Shown here one piece after another: positions 54,415 to 63,608 of a stretch of 64,000 bases of DNA. Every line of letters begins with the position of its first letter. Positions within the stretch are counted from its first letter, which is position 1. This DNA comes from Candidatus Ribeiella danica (GTDB lineage Bacteria; Chloroflexota; Chloroflexia; Chloroflexales; Roseiflexaceae), in assembly GCA_016717335.1 (NCBI GenBank), contig JADKFS010000001.1, forward strand, positions 2,976,001 through 3,040,000. Direction: 5' to 3'. The notes under the pieces were generated by a model. That model was not told where the DNA came from, did no database searches, and saw only the letters and a list, made by a program, of their open reading frames with translations. A program made the translations under genes and the position numbers.

Positions 54415-54680
54415 GCTCGGGCGAGCGGCGCCCCCGGCACCCCTCCGGCAAGTGATGCCGTACCAGCTGCAAGGATCGTGGCTCATGCCTATCAACACTC
54501 CTACCGGGCGGCTTGTCACCCACCGCGCCGTGATTCAGCCGGGCATGCACATCAAGCAGCGCACATGAGGCGGCATTCTTTTTTGGGGTCCAGGGGCGCA
54601 AGCCCCGGCCGGGGGGTGGCGGGGTGGCGGCCCACCCCCGCCCGCGGGGCGCGGGGGGCGCGCAGCCCCCGGCCAAATGA
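54415..54680 (+). repeat. GC-rich dispersed module R1 copy
   Basis: CCCCTCCGGCAAGTGATGCC, CAAGGATCGTGGCTCATGCC, ATCAACACTCCTACCGGGCG, ATTCAGCCGGGCATGCACAT, GAGGCGGCATTC, TTTTTTGGGGTCCAGGGGCG, and GGCGGCCCACCCCCGCCCGC. A near full-length copy. Confidence 0.8.
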
Positions 54681-54693
54681 ACGATCGCCTGCT

Positions 54694-54722
54694 TTGCCGC
54701 GGGCGCGCGGGTGTGCGATAAT
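54694..54722 (+). promoter_or_regulatory. Promoter for the ABM/yhbY pair
   Basis: TTGCCG (54694-54699), 17-base spacer, TGC-GATAAT with GATAAT at 54717-54722; about 83 bases before the ATG. Confidence 0.6.
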
Positions 54723-54725
54723 GGC

Positions 54726-54795
54726 GCGACCGCCGGCCGTGAGAGCGCCGTGGGCGAGACGCGACCGCCGGCTGTGAGAGCGCTGTAGACGAGGA
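54726..54795 (+). repeat. Direct 35-bp repeat in the leader of the ABM gene
   Basis: GCGACCGCCGGCCGTGAGAG starts the first copy (54726); GCGACCGCCGGCTGTGAGAG starts the second (54761). Four base changes in 30. Covers the expected transcript start. Confidence 0.7.
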
Positions 54796-54805
54796 GCACA
54801 AGCTA

Positions 54806-55153
54806 ATGATAACGACAGCCAACCGCATCTACGTCCACCCCGATTACGCCGCCGCCTTCGAGGAGACCTTCCGCCGGCGCGCCGGGCTGGTCGACAGCAT
54901 GCCGGGCTTTGTCAGCAACCAGGTGCTGCGGCCGGTCGCCCCCGGCGACCCGTACATCGTGCTGACGCTGTGGGAGTCGCGCGAGCAGTTCGACGCCTGG
55001 GTCCGCTCGGACGCATTCACGAAGGGCCACGGGTCCTCCGGCAGCCTGCCGCGGGATGCCTTCACCGGTCAGAACAAGATCGAAATTCACGAGGTCGTGC
55101 AGGACTCATCCCGACCGGATCTGGCGCCGGAGCCGCCCCGCGCGCACGAGTGA
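54806..55153 (+). CDS. Antibiotic biosynthesis monooxygenase-fold, IsdG/HmoB-type haem-degrading enzyme
   Basis: 115 aa. The triad for IsdG-type enzymes can be matched: Asn7 (TTANRIYVHPDY), Trp in LTLWESREQFDAWVRS and His in FTKGHGSS. The fold is a ferredoxin-like ABM. If active, it opens haem and frees iron in the cytoplasm. Start ATG after GAGGAGCACAAGCTA. Followed by yhbY at 64 bases. Confidence 0.82.
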   Translation: MITTANRIYVHPDYAAAFEETFRRRAGLVDSMPGFVSNQVLRPVAPGDPYIVLTLWESREQFDAWVRSDAFTKGHGSSGSLPRDAFTGQNKIEIHEVVQDSSRPDLAPEPPRAHE

Positions 55154-55216
55154 TGTGTGGCGAGAGGGCGGCCCGGAGGAACTCCATGTTGATGCGCATC
55201 GATCGAGGAATAGGCA

Positions 55217-55519
55217 ATGCGACGATTGACCAATACACAAAAGCAGCACCTGCGCCGGCTGGCGCACGAGCTGAAGCCGGTCGTGCAGATCGGCAAGAAC
55301 GGCCTGACCGAGCAGCTCTACGCGGCGCTGGACCACGAGCTGAGCGCGCACGAGCTGATCAAGATCAAGTTCATGGACTTTCGGGACGAGCGGAAGGCGC
55401 TGACCGAGGAGCTGGCCGGCGCCTCCGGCAGCACGCTGGTCGGCCTGATCGGCTATGTGGCGATTCTCTACCGCGAGCAGGCCGACCCTGAGAAGCGCCA
55501 GATCCGGCTGCCGGTCTAA
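55217..55519 (+). CDS. yhbY: YhbY/CRM-domain RNA-binding protein
   Basis: 100 aa, full length. RLTNTQKQHLRRLAHELKPV, VQIGKNGLTEQLYAALDHEL, HELIKIKF, VGLIGYVAILYRE; the GxxG loop is IGKNGL. Binds the large ribosomal subunit precursor. ATG after GAGGAATAGGCA. Confidence 0.95.
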   Translation: MRRLTNTQKQHLRRLAHELKPVVQIGKNGLTEQLYAALDHELSAHELIKIKFMDFRDERKALTEELAGASGSTLVGLIGYVAILYREQADPEKRQIRLPV

Positions 55520-56035
55520 CCGATCGTGGGGCGCTGCGCCCCCGGCCCCCCGCCCGGGGGAACCCACGCCAGTTCCCCCGGCCCCCTCCGGCAAATGATT
55601 CCACCTCAATTGCGATCGTCGTGGCGCATGCCTATCAACACTCCTACCAGGTGGGTTATCATCCGCCGCGCCTGGATTCCGCCAGGCATGCACATCAAGC
55701 ATCGTACATGAGGCGGCATTGCTTTTGGGGTCCAGGGGTGCAAGCCCCGGCCGGGGGGCGGCGGGGGTGGCGGCCCACCCCCGCCCGCGGGGGCACGGGG
55801 GGCGCGTAGCCACCCGGACAATGTTGGTGCACCTCACGCGGGGCACGGGGGCGCGCAGCCCCCCGAACAAGCGACAAGACAGGATCCTTTTGGGGTCCAG
55901 GGGCGCACGCCCCGGCCGGGGGGCGGCGGGGGTGGCGGCCCACCCCCGCCCGCGGGGGCACGGGGGGCGCGCAGCCCCCGCATACGCCACGGGGCGCGCA
56001 GCCCCGAGAAGCCAAGCGGCGCGCCAGCCATCTGG
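55520..56035 (+). repeat. GC-rich dispersed module R1: two to three copies in tandem
   Basis: GGGGCGCTGCGCCCCCGGCC, CCGCCCGGGGGAACCC, CTCCGGCAAATGATTCCACC, TGGCGCATGCCTATCAACAC, GAGGCGGCATTGC, TTTTGGGGTCCAGGGGTGCA, GGCGGCGGGGGTGGCGGCCC, then a second TTTTGGGGTCCAGGGGCGCA unit from 55889. No coding gene. Confidence 0.8.
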
Positions 56036-57649
56036 CTACGGCAGATCCACCGGCGTCACCGTCGTAATCCAATGCTCGTACAGCGGCTGCAGGTCGCAGC
56101 CGCAGGCGCCCTCGGCGTCGGCCAGCAGCTCGGTGCCCGTGATGTAGCCGTAGCGGTGCCGCGCGTAGTGCTCGTGCAGAAAGCGGTCGAACGCCTCCTC
56201 GCCAATCTGCTTGCGCATGGCCTGGAAGAACAGCACCGCCTTGCCGTACACCAGCCCGACATAGTTCCCCCGGAACGAGGTGGTCGGGCGCTCCACCGGC
56301 GCGTCGCGGCCCTGGTCGATCACCCGCCGGTAGCGCTGGCGAAAGCCGTCCAGCTCGCGCGCGGCCGCATCGGGGCCGTGCAGATCCTCCTGGTAGACGA
56401 TCTGCGAGTAGCTCGCCATCGCCTCATCGACCCAGGCCTCCTGCAGCACGTCGTTGCCGACCTGGCTGTACCACCACTGGTGCGCGACCTCGTGCGCCAC
56501 GGTGATCTCAAGGCCGTCCGCGGCGCCATACAGGCTCTGCTCGATCTCGATCAGCCCTGGGTACTCGACCCCCAGAAAGTTCCACGCCGCGACCTCGACC
56601 ACGTCGAGCTCGGCCAGCGGGTAGGGCCCGTAGCGCTTGTTGAAAGCCCGCAGCGCGTCCGCGGCGGCCTGCAGCGCCGCGTTGCCGCTGGCCTCGTGCT
56701 CGGGCCGGTAGTACGAGTTGATCCTCGTGCCCTCCACCTCGACGCTGGCCTGCCGGTACTGCGTCGCCACGATCATGAAGTCGCGCTGCGGCCCGCTGAC
56801 CATTCGCGCGACCTGGCGCTCGCCGTCGATGCGCTTATCCACCACGACGCCGGTGGTCACGAGCTGCCAGTCGGCCGGCGCCGTGAGCGTCACGTCGTAC
56901 AAGGCGGTCTCGCTGTTGACGAAGTCGCCCTGCGGGTCGGACACACCGGTGTCCCAGGCGCCGCGGCGCACGATCGCCGCGATCGGGTAGGACGACGCCA
57001 GCGACAGGATGCCCTGCTCCTTGTTGAAGGCGCCGTAGAACTTCTGGCTGACGCGCTCGGGCGCGGTCGTCGCGAAGTCCAGCTCGACGACCGCGGTCGC
57101 GCCGATCGCGAGCGGCTGCGGCAGATCGACGCGCAGCAGGTAGCGCCTGGCCTCGTAGGTCACGTCGACCGGGCGGCCGTCGACCGAGAGGCCCGTCACC
57201 GACAGCTCGCCGGCGAAGTCGGGCAGGTTGGGGTAGAGGTGCAAGTACAGCCGTTCGAGCGGCTGCGTGTCGCGGTTGGTGTACTCCAGCCGCTCGCGAC
57301 CGGCGATCGTGCGGGCGGCCGGGTCGATCGCGGCGCTGATCGTGTAGCGGTTCCAGTCGCCAGCGCGACTGAGATCGCCGGCATAGTCCTGCCTCAGCGC
57401 CGTTGCCTGCGCCTGCACGTCGAGCCGCGCATCAGGCGGCGTGACGGTCGGGCTGGCCGGGGCGCGCGTCGGCGCAGGCGTGGCGGTCGGGCTGGCCGGG
57501 GCGTGCGTCGGCGCAGGTGTGGCGGCCGGGCTCGGCTGGGCTAGCGCCGAGGGGCCTGTGCTGGCCGGCGTCGGAGTCGGGTCAGCCGCCGTCGCCGCGC
57601 AGGCGGACAGCAGCAGGGCGCACAGAATCAGGCGATAGGCGCGGAGCAT
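56036..57649 (-). CDS. M1-family zinc metallopeptidase lipoprotein (aminopeptidase N-like)
   Basis: 537 aa. HExxH in TVAHEVAHQWWYSQ and the third ligand glutamate in DEAMASYSQ show an M1 gluzincin. The lipobox LLSAC (about residue 17) and a proline/threonine tether (AATPAPTHAPASPT repeats) place it outside the cell. The exopeptidase GxMEN-like motif is present as GVEYPGLI, weaker than in PepN. ATG at 57649, GGAGAA site 12 bases before it. Between R1 module blocks. Confidence 0.92.
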   Translation of the reverse strand: MLRAYRLILCALLLSACAATAADPTPTPASTGPSALAQPSPAATPAPTHAPASPTATPAPTRAPASPTVTPPDARLDVQAQATALRQDYAGDLSRAGDWNRYTISAAIDPAARTIAGRERLEYTNRDTQPLERLYLHLYPNLPDFAGELSVTGLSVDGRPVDVTYEARRYLLRVDLPQPLAIGATAVVELDFATTAPERVSQKFYGAFNKEQGILSLASSYPIAAIVRRGAWDTGVSDPQGDFVNSETALYDVTLTAPADWQLVTTGVVVDKRIDGERQVARMVSGPQRDFMIVATQYRQASVEVEGTRINSYYRPEHEASGNAALQAAADALRAFNKRYGPYPLAELDVVEVAAWNFLGVEYPGLIEIEQSLYGAADGLEITVAHEVAHQWWYSQVGNDVLQEAWVDEAMASYSQIVYQEDLHGPDAAARELDGFRQRYRRVIDQGRDAPVERPTTSFRGNYVGLVYGKAVLFFQAMRKQIGEEAFDRFLHEHYARHRYGYITGTELLADAEGACGCDLQPLYEHWITTVTPVDLP

Positions 57650-57711
57650 GACAAGGGGTTCTCCTCTCCAGTGCTTCCCTCTAGAGTCGGCATTATACCC
57701 GATGCAGGGGG

Positions 57712-58305
57712 TGTATCCGGGGCGCTGCACCCCCGGCCCCCGGCCTACTGCTTGTGCCACCAGCTGCCCTTTCTTCCGGGGCGCTGCGCCCCCGGCCCCC
57801 CGCCCGGGGGAACCCACGCCGGTTCCCCCGGCCCCCCTCCGGCAAAAAAAGTCACATCAGCGTCAATGCCTGTGGCGCATGCCCAACAACATCCCGGGCA
57901 GGCGGGCGCAACCCGCCGCGCCTGAGTTCGGCGTTCCCATGACAGCGAGTTTCCTCCCGCCGCGTCTGGATTCAGCCGGGCATGCGCGCCAAGCATCGCA
58001 AGAGAGGCGGCATCATTTTTGGGGTCCAGGGGCGCAAGCCCTGGCCGGGGGGCGGCGGGGGTGGCGGCCCACCCCCGCCCGCGGGGGCACGGGGGCGCGC
58101 AGCCCCGAACAGGGGGCGGGGGGGAACCCCGAAAGCAGTGTGCGCCTCTGGCGCGTCTGGATTCAGCCGGGCATGCGCGCCAAGCATCGCAAGAGAGGCG
58201 GCATCATTTTTGGGGTCCAGGGGCGCAAGCCCCGGCCGGGGGGCGGCGGGGGTGGCGGCCCACCCCCGCCCGCGGGGGCGCGAGGGCGCGCAGCCCCCGC
58301 CCGGC
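57712..58305 (+). repeat. GC-rich dispersed module R1: two near-identical copies with partial units
   Basis: GTCTGGATTCAGCCGGGCAT and the following AAGCATCGCAAGAGAGGCGG, ATCATTTTTGGGGTCCAGGG, palindrome, occur twice (about 57962-58100 and 58149-58305), almost without change. The left part (57716-57850) is the R1a unit. Fills the gap before the Crp/Fnr gene. Confidence 0.82.
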
Positions 58306-58309
58306 GACG

Positions 58310-58318
58310 TGGTATACT
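58310..58318 (+). promoter_or_regulatory. Extended -10 promoter for the Crp/Fnr gene
   Basis: GTGG-TATACT, TATACT at 58313-58318, right at the end of the R1 module and only 13 bases before the ATG, so the leader would be very short. Confidence 0.5.
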
Positions 58319-58330
58319 TGCAGGGTTGAT

Positions 58331-59035
58331 ATGGACCGCGCCAGGCGCGAGCTGCTCGCGACAACAGACAGATCCCATCGAGTGATACCTCCAAGAGAAC
58401 TCCGCGACATCCCATTCTTCGCCACGCTGGACGATCAGACGCTGGCGGACATTGCGCGCCAGGTTCAGCACTGCGAGTATCGCCCCGGCGAGCATATTAT
58501 GTTCGAAGGCGAGCAGCCGCCAGGGCTGTTCTTCGTCCTGCGCGGGCGCGTGCGTCTCTCGCGCACAGCCCCCGATGGGCGCGAGCAGGTGCTGGCGATG
58601 GTCGGCGCCGGCGAGAACTTCAACGCCGTGCCGCTGTTCGACGACCGCCCCAACCCGACGACCGCCCGCGCGATGAGCCCGGTGCGCTGCCTGCTGCTGC
58701 CGCGTGACGCGCTGCTGGCGCTCATCCGCAAGCACCCCGACCTTGGGCTGGCGGCGCTGCGCGAGATGGCCGGCCAGCTGCGAGATCTGGTGGTGCTGGT
58801 CGAGGACCTGGCGTTCCGCTCGGTGCGCGAGCGAATGGCCCGCCAGCTGCTGCGCGAGGCCGGCGAGGGCACGGCGGTGCTGACCCAGCAGGAGCTGGCC
58901 GAGCGCACCGGCACCGTGCGCGAGATCGCGGGGCGCGCGCTGCGCCAGCTGGCCCAGGAGGGGCTGGTGCACCTCGAGCGCGGCCGCGTGAGCGTGCTCG
59001 ACCGCGCCGGGCTCGCGCGCATCGCGGAGGGATAG
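58331..59035 (+). CDS. Crp/Fnr-family transcriptional regulator
   Basis: 234 aa. cNMP-binding fold (FFATLDDQTLADIARQVQHC, FEGEQPPGLFFVLRGRVRLS, GENFNAVPLFDDRPNPTTAR) and a C-terminal HTH (LTQQELAERTGTVREIAGRAL). No N-terminal cysteine cluster for iron-sulfur, so not FNR-type oxygen sensing. It lies 100 bases before two ferredoxin genes on the same strand; it may control redox genes, which is a guess. Confidence 0.92.
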   Translation: MDRARRELLATTDRSHRVIPPRELRDIPFFATLDDQTLADIARQVQHCEYRPGEHIMFEGEQPPGLFFVLRGRVRLSRTAPDGREQVLAMVGAGENFNAVPLFDDRPNPTTARAMSPVRCLLLPRDALLALIRKHPDLGLAALREMAGQLRDLVVLVEDLAFRSVRERMARQLLREAGEGTAVLTQQELAERTGTVREIAGRALRQLAQEGLVHLERGRVSVLDRAGLARIAEG

Positions 59036-59060
59036 CCTGCTCGAAATGGAACAAAAGTAG

Positions 59061-59089
59061 CAGACAGGTTAATCGAGCGGTGCTATGCT
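59061..59089 (+). promoter_or_regulatory. Promoter for the ferredoxin genes
   Basis: CAGACA (59061-59066), 17-base spacer, TGC-TATGCT with TATGCT at 59084-59089; 46 bases before the first ATG. Confidence 0.5.
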
Positions 59090-59135
59090 ATGAGCGTTCT
59101 GCAAGAGCTCTACTGACTCTGAAGAGGAGGACATA

Positions 59136-59372
<237 letters not shown>

Positions 59373-59438
59373 CGCCAGGCGGAACAGGCAGGTCATCGTC
59401 ACAGAAGTCGCAGATTTGCAAACAGGAGGTACCCACCA

Positions 59439-59675
<237 letters not shown>

Positions 59676-59697
59676 CCAGGCTCGGCCGGCGACCGTG

Positions 59698-59721
59698 GGG
59701 CGGCTGCACGCGCAGCCGCCC
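59698..59721 (+). terminator. Terminator after the ferredoxin pair
   Basis: GGGCGGCTGC, loop ACGC, GCAGCCGCCC, then TTTGATAT. Confidence 0.7.
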
Positions 59722-59738
59722 TTTGATATGCTGAATAT

Positions 59739-59767
59739 TTGACAAGCGCCTGCGCTGCTGCGATAAT
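59739..59767 (+). promoter_or_regulatory. Strong promoter for the large membrane protein
   Basis: TTGACA (59739-59744), 17-base spacer, GATAAT (59762-59767); 122 bases before the ATG. Confidence 0.75.
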
Positions 59768-59889
59768 CGCCGGCCGGTAGTGCTCGCTCGCCAGCGGCGC
59801 ACGGTGCGCGGCAACCATCGGAATCTCCTCGCTCGCTCTTTGTCGCTGGCCCAGGCCCGGCCGGGAGTTGGGCGGCTCAGCAGAGGCAT

Positions 59890-62190
59890 ATGCAAGCTCT
59901 ACAGCAAGGCAGCCTGTCGCTGCGGGCCGAGGCTCGCCGGCTGGTGGCCGACCTGCGCGACTGGCGCCTGCTGGTTTCGCTCGGTCTGTTCGCCGCCCTG
60001 CTCCTGATCGTCGCGCAGGCCCCGCTCCGAGCCACGATCGAGGTTGGCCTTGAGGAGGGCTTCGGCGCCGACCTGCCGCTGATCGCGAATTTCCACGCCT
60101 CGGAGAGCTCGGAGTTCACCCACTCCAACTTCCGCTGGACGACCGGGCAGTCGCTGATCCGGCTGCCCGGCGAGGGCCAGCGCCCGGTCGAGCTGTCCAT
60201 CCAGCTGCTGCCGATCAGCCCCGAGCTGGCCCAGCAGAGCCCGAAGACGATCGAGCTGTGGGCCAACGGCCGGCTGCTCAGCCAGGTCGCCGTGCGCCCC
60301 AGCGCCGGCGAGCGCCTGACCGTGCTGCTGCCCCCCGATCGCTCAGGCGATCAGATCGTCGAGATCCGCAGCGCCACGTTTGTGCCGAACGGCGACCGGC
60401 GCGCGATCGGCCTGCCGGTCGACGAGGTCGGCTTCGAGCGCGTGGGCGGGCTCGCGCTGCCAGCCTGGCGCCCGACGCTGGCCTGGCTCGCGGCCGCGCT
60501 CGCGCTGTGGCTGGGGCTGCGGCGCACGGGCATCCCGCGCGCGGCCGCGCTGGCCTTCCTGCTCGCCGGGGTGGTGCTGGCAGGCCTGGCGGCCCTGCTC
60601 GACCCGCCGCGCTTCGCGATCGGCGCGGGCGCCGCGCTGATCGCGACCGCGCTCGGCTGGCTGCTGGTGCTGCTGCTGGCCGCCGATCCGGCCGGGCTGC
60701 TGCTGGCCGGGCTCGCGCTGCTCGTCCCGGCGGCCGGCCTGTCGCTGGCCGGGCAGCTCTCCGCGAGCCCGGCGGACACCATCACGCCGCTTGCCGCGGT
60801 CGTCTGGAGCGGCGCGCTGGCGCTCGCGCTGGCCGGCTGGCTGCGCCCGCCGCTGGCCGCGCTCTACCGGCGGGCCGGCCCGCCGCTGCCGGCCGCCGCG
60901 CTGCGCTGGCTGCTGCTGCTGGCGCTGGTCATCCTCACCACCCACTATGGCGTCAAGCTCTACCCCGACGCAATGTGGGGCGACATCGGCTTCCACTCCA
61001 ACCGCTACCAGGAGGTGGTCGGCGGGCGCGTGCTGCTGCTCTCGCGCAACCGCGGCGTCGACTTCCCCTACCCGCCGGCCTTCTACCTGCTGCTGGCGCC
61101 GCTCGCGCTGGCCGGCCTCGATCATCGGGTGCTGCTGCAGCTGGGCGGCGCGCTGATCAACGCGCTCGGCCCGTTCGTGGCCTACGCGATCGGCGCGGGG
61201 GCGCTCGCGGGGCCGCCTGGCGACGCGATAGAATCGCGCGCGCGCCGCGTCGGGCTGCTGGCCGCCGGCATCTACTCGCTCACCGCCGCGACGCTGATGA
61301 CGACCCTGTGGAACTTCAGCACCCACATCTTTAGCCAGTTCGCCCACCTGCTGCTGATCGCCGCGCTGCTGCTGCTCTGGCGACGAACGACGGACGACCA
61401 ACGACCAAGGACCAACGACCAGCGACCAATAGCGGCGCACCATCCTTCATCCTTCATCCTTCATCCTTCATCCTTGATTGCGCTGTTCGTGCTCCAGTCG
61501 ACGGTCTACCTGGGGCACTTCGGCTTCTGGATCAACACCTCGCTGCTCGGCGGGATCGGCCTGGCCGCGCTGCTGCTGGCGGCGGTCCGTAGGCGCGCAT
61601 CCTGGCGGACCTTCCGGCTGCTGCTGGCCGGCTTTGTCGCGGCCGAGGTCTTCGCGGCGCTGTGCTTCTACAGCGCGTACACCGGCCTGTTCCTGGCGCA
61701 GGCGCGCGCCACCGCGGCCGGCGGGCTGACCGGCATGCAGAACAAGCAGGCGGTCGAGATCTCCGCGCTCTGGCAATCGCTCTGGGACGCCGGCCTGCGC
61801 GTCCACTTCGGATTCTTCCCCATCCCGCTGGCGCTGTGCGGGCTGGCGCTGCTCTGGCCGAGGACGAAGGGCGCCAAGCACCCAGACGCTCAAACATTCG
61901 ATCGTTCAAACGTTCAAGGTTTGCTCGTGCTAATGGTGGGCACCTTCGCGGTCGCGCTGCTGTTCGGGTCGCTGCCGTTCATCACGCGCGCCGCGCTCTC
62001 GACCCGCTGGCTGATGTTCTCGGCCTGGGCGGTGGCGGTCTGCGCCGCGCTCGCCGCCGAGCTGCTCTGGCGGTCGGGGCGGGCCGGGCGGTGGCTGATC
62101 GTGGCGATGGGGGGCTATATTATCTGGGTGACGGCGAGCATGTGGCTGGGCGCGCTGGCGTGGCGCATCCGGCCGCCCGAGCCGTTTTAG
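59890..62190 (+). CDS. Large polytopic membrane protein, glycosyltransferase-like, function unknown
   Basis: 766 aa, first helix at about 28-46, a beta-rich outer domain (about 50-190), then about 13 helices rich in leucine and alanine. The order, with LPLIANFHASE and YPDAMWGDIGFHSNRYQEVV before a helix, recalls ArnT/PMT-type (GT39/GT83) membrane glycosyltransferases, but the usual DE pair is not clear, so I leave it open. Two insertions come from short-word arrays (RRTTDDQRPRTNDQRP and HPSSFILHPSS at about 497-530; AKHPDAQTFDRSNVQG at about 664-680). Confidence 0.6.
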   Translation: MQALQQGSLSLRAEARRLVADLRDWRLLVSLGLFAALLLIVAQAPLRATIEVGLEEGFGADLPLIANFHASESSEFTHSNFRWTTGQSLIRLPGEGQRPVELSIQLLPISPELAQQSPKTIELWANGRLLSQVAVRPSAGERLTVLLPPDRSGDQIVEIRSATFVPNGDRRAIGLPVDEVGFERVGGLALPAWRPTLAWLAAALALWLGLRRTGIPRAAALAFLLAGVVLAGLAALLDPPRFAIGAGAALIATALGWLLVLLLAADPAGLLLAGLALLVPAAGLSLAGQLSASPADTITPLAAVVWSGALALALAGWLRPPLAALYRRAGPPLPAAALRWLLLLALVILTTHYGVKLYPDAMWGDIGFHSNRYQEVVGGRVLLLSRNRGVDFPYPPAFYLLLAPLALAGLDHRVLLQLGGALINALGPFVAYAIGAGALAGPPGDAIESRARRVGLLAAGIYSLTAATLMTTLWNFSTHIFSQFAHLLLIAALLLLWRRTTDDQRPRTNDQRPIAAHHPSSFILHPSSLIALFVLQSTVYLGHFGFWINTSLLGGIGLAALLLAAVRRRASWRTFRLLLAGFVAAEVFAALCFYSAYTGLFLAQARATAAGGLTGMQNKQAVEISALWQSLWDAGLRVHFGFFPIPLALCGLALLWPRTKGAKHPDAQTFDRSNVQGLLVLMVGTFAVALLFGSLPFITRAALSTRWLMFSAWAVAVCAALAAELLWRSGRAGRWLIVAMGGYIIWVTASMWLGALAWRIRPPEPF
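61380..61478. repeat. Short-word array inside the membrane protein (GACCAAC/TTCATCC words)
   Basis: GACGGACGACCAACGACCAA on the left, and CCTTCATCCTTCATCCTTCA on the right; in-frame, replaces or lengthens a loop. Confidence 0.85.
61878..61922. repeat. Second short-word array inside the membrane protein (CGTTCAA words)
   Basis: CAAACATTCGATCGTTCAAA then CGTTCAAGG; in-frame. Words match those of the cruF array in inverse (TTGAACG). Confidence 0.7.
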
Positions 62191-62240
62191 GGCGCCCGCA
62201 CAGCCCGCGCACGCGCTGTGGGTGGCCCACGCAAACGAAA

Positions 62241-62264
62241 CCCCCGCCCTGGCCGGGGCGGGGG
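62241..62264. terminator. Shared terminator between convergent genes
   Basis: CCCCCGCCC (62241-62249), loop TGGCCG, GGGCGGGGG (62256-62264), between the membrane protein end (62190) and the CoA-transferase end (62288). AAACG precedes it, so it has some symmetry for both directions. Confidence 0.6.
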
Positions 62265-62287
62265 AGACGAGCGTGCGTGAGCGCACG

Positions 62288-63583
62288 CTACAAGTAGTGC
62301 ATCTCGCGCGCCGCCGCCGTCAGGCTATCGCGGAAATCGGGGTGGGCGATCGCGATCAGCGCCCGCGCGCGCTGGGAGAGCGTCTTGCCGTGCAGCTGGG
62401 CCACGCCGCACTCGGTGATCACGTAGTGCACGTCATAGCGGCTGGTCACCACCCCCGCGCCCGGGTCGAGCGTCGGCACGATCCGCGAGAGCCTGCCGCC
62501 CTGCGCGGTCGCCGGCAGCGCGATGATCGGCACGCCCTCCTCCGAGCGCGCGGCGCCGCGGATGAAATCGACCTGGCCGCCCGCGCCGCTGTAGAGCCGC
62601 GTGCCGATGCTGTCGGCGCACACCTGGCCGGTCAGGTCGACCTGCAGGGCCGAGTTGATCGCCACCATCCGCTTGTGCTGGGCGATCACGAACGGGTCGT
62701 TGATGTAGTCGGTCGGGTGCAGATCGACCATCGCGTTGTTATGGACCCAGTCGAACAGCCGGCGCGTGCCGAGCAGGAAGCCGGCCACCAGCTTGCCGCG
62801 GCCGAGCGTCTTCGCCTCGCCGTCGATCACCCCGGCTTCGACCAGGTCGATGATGCCGTCTGAGAACAGCTCGGTGTGAATGCCCAGGTGGCGCTTGTGC
62901 GAGAGGTAGCGCAGCACCGCGTCGGGGATGGCGCCGATGCCGAGCTGCATCGTCGCGCCGTCGGGGATCAGATCGGCGATATACTGGCCGATCTGCTCGG
63001 CGACCGGGTTCGAGTCGCCCTGCGGCAGCTCGTGCAGCGGCCGGTCGGTCTCGACGCAGGCGGTGATCCGCGAGATGTGGATGAAGCTATCGCCGAGCGT
63101 GCGCGGCATCTGCGTGTTGATCTCGGCGATTACCGTGCGGGCGATCTGGGCAGCCGGCAGTGTGCAGCCGACCTCCACGCCGAGCGAGCAGAAGCCGTGC
63201 TGATCGGGCGGCGCGACCTGCAGCATGGCCACGTCGAGCGGCAGGCGGCCCGAGCGAAACAGGCGCGGGATCTCCGAGAGAAACACCGGCGTGAAGTCGG
63301 CGCGCCCCTCGTTGACGGCGCGGCGCACATTCGACCCGATGAACAGCGCGTTATGGCGAAAGGACTCGCTGTGCTCGGGCGCGGCGGTCGGGTCGTCGCC
63401 GGCCGTCAGCATGTGGTTAATCTCGACGTTTCGTAGCGTCGGGGCGCGCGCGACGAGCGCATCCAACAGCGGCGACGGCACGCCGCAGCCGCCGCCAATA
63501 TAGACGCGCTGACCTGAGTGAACCAGGCTCAGCGCCTCATCTGCCGTAAACATGCGCGGCGCCCTGGCCGAGAAACTAATCAT
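62288..63583 (-). CDS. Acetyl-CoA hydrolase/CoA-transferase family protein (4-hydroxybutyrate CoA-transferase-like)
   Basis: 431 aa. Family I-type fold with NVEINHMLTAGDDP, FIGSNVRRAVNEGRADFTP, SLGVEVGCTLPAA, TMQLGIGAIPDAVLRYL and HTELFSDGIIDLVEAG, whose glutamate is the catalytic one that carries CoA. GGAG before the ATG at 63583 fixed the start; a longer reading to 63628 was dropped. It starts 25 bases after the alanine dehydrogenase gene on the same strand, a likely operon. Confidence 0.9.
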   Translation of the reverse strand: MISFSARAPRMFTADEALSLVHSGQRVYIGGGCGVPSPLLDALVARAPTLRNVEINHMLTAGDDPTAAPEHSESFRHNALFIGSNVRRAVNEGRADFTPVFLSEIPRLFRSGRLPLDVAMLQVAPPDQHGFCSLGVEVGCTLPAAQIARTVIAEINTQMPRTLGDSFIHISRITACVETDRPLHELPQGDSNPVAEQIGQYIADLIPDGATMQLGIGAIPDAVLRYLSHKRHLGIHTELFSDGIIDLVEAGVIDGEAKTLGRGKLVAGFLLGTRRLFDWVHNNAMVDLHPTDYINDPFVIAQHKRMVAINSALQVDLTGQVCADSIGTRLYSGAGGQVDFIRGAARSEEGVPIIALPATAQGGRLSRIVPTLDPGAGVVTSRYDVHYVITECGVAQLHGKTLSQRARALIAIAHPDFRDSLTAAAREMHYL

Positions 63584-63608
63584 ATGGGCTCCATCTGCGT
63601 TGCTGTCG

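Larger units (their letters stand above)
54393..54805. other. Spacer with R1 module and promoter
   Basis: 54415-54680 is an R1 copy; 54694-54795 is the promoter and a direct repeat. No gene. Confidence 0.75.

Noticed and set aside
57982..58329. Open frames in the R1 modules with shared peptide text (for example WTPK and GGGGPPPP)
   Set aside because: The peptides differ by frame and are broken by indels among copies; the DNA, not the protein, is conserved.
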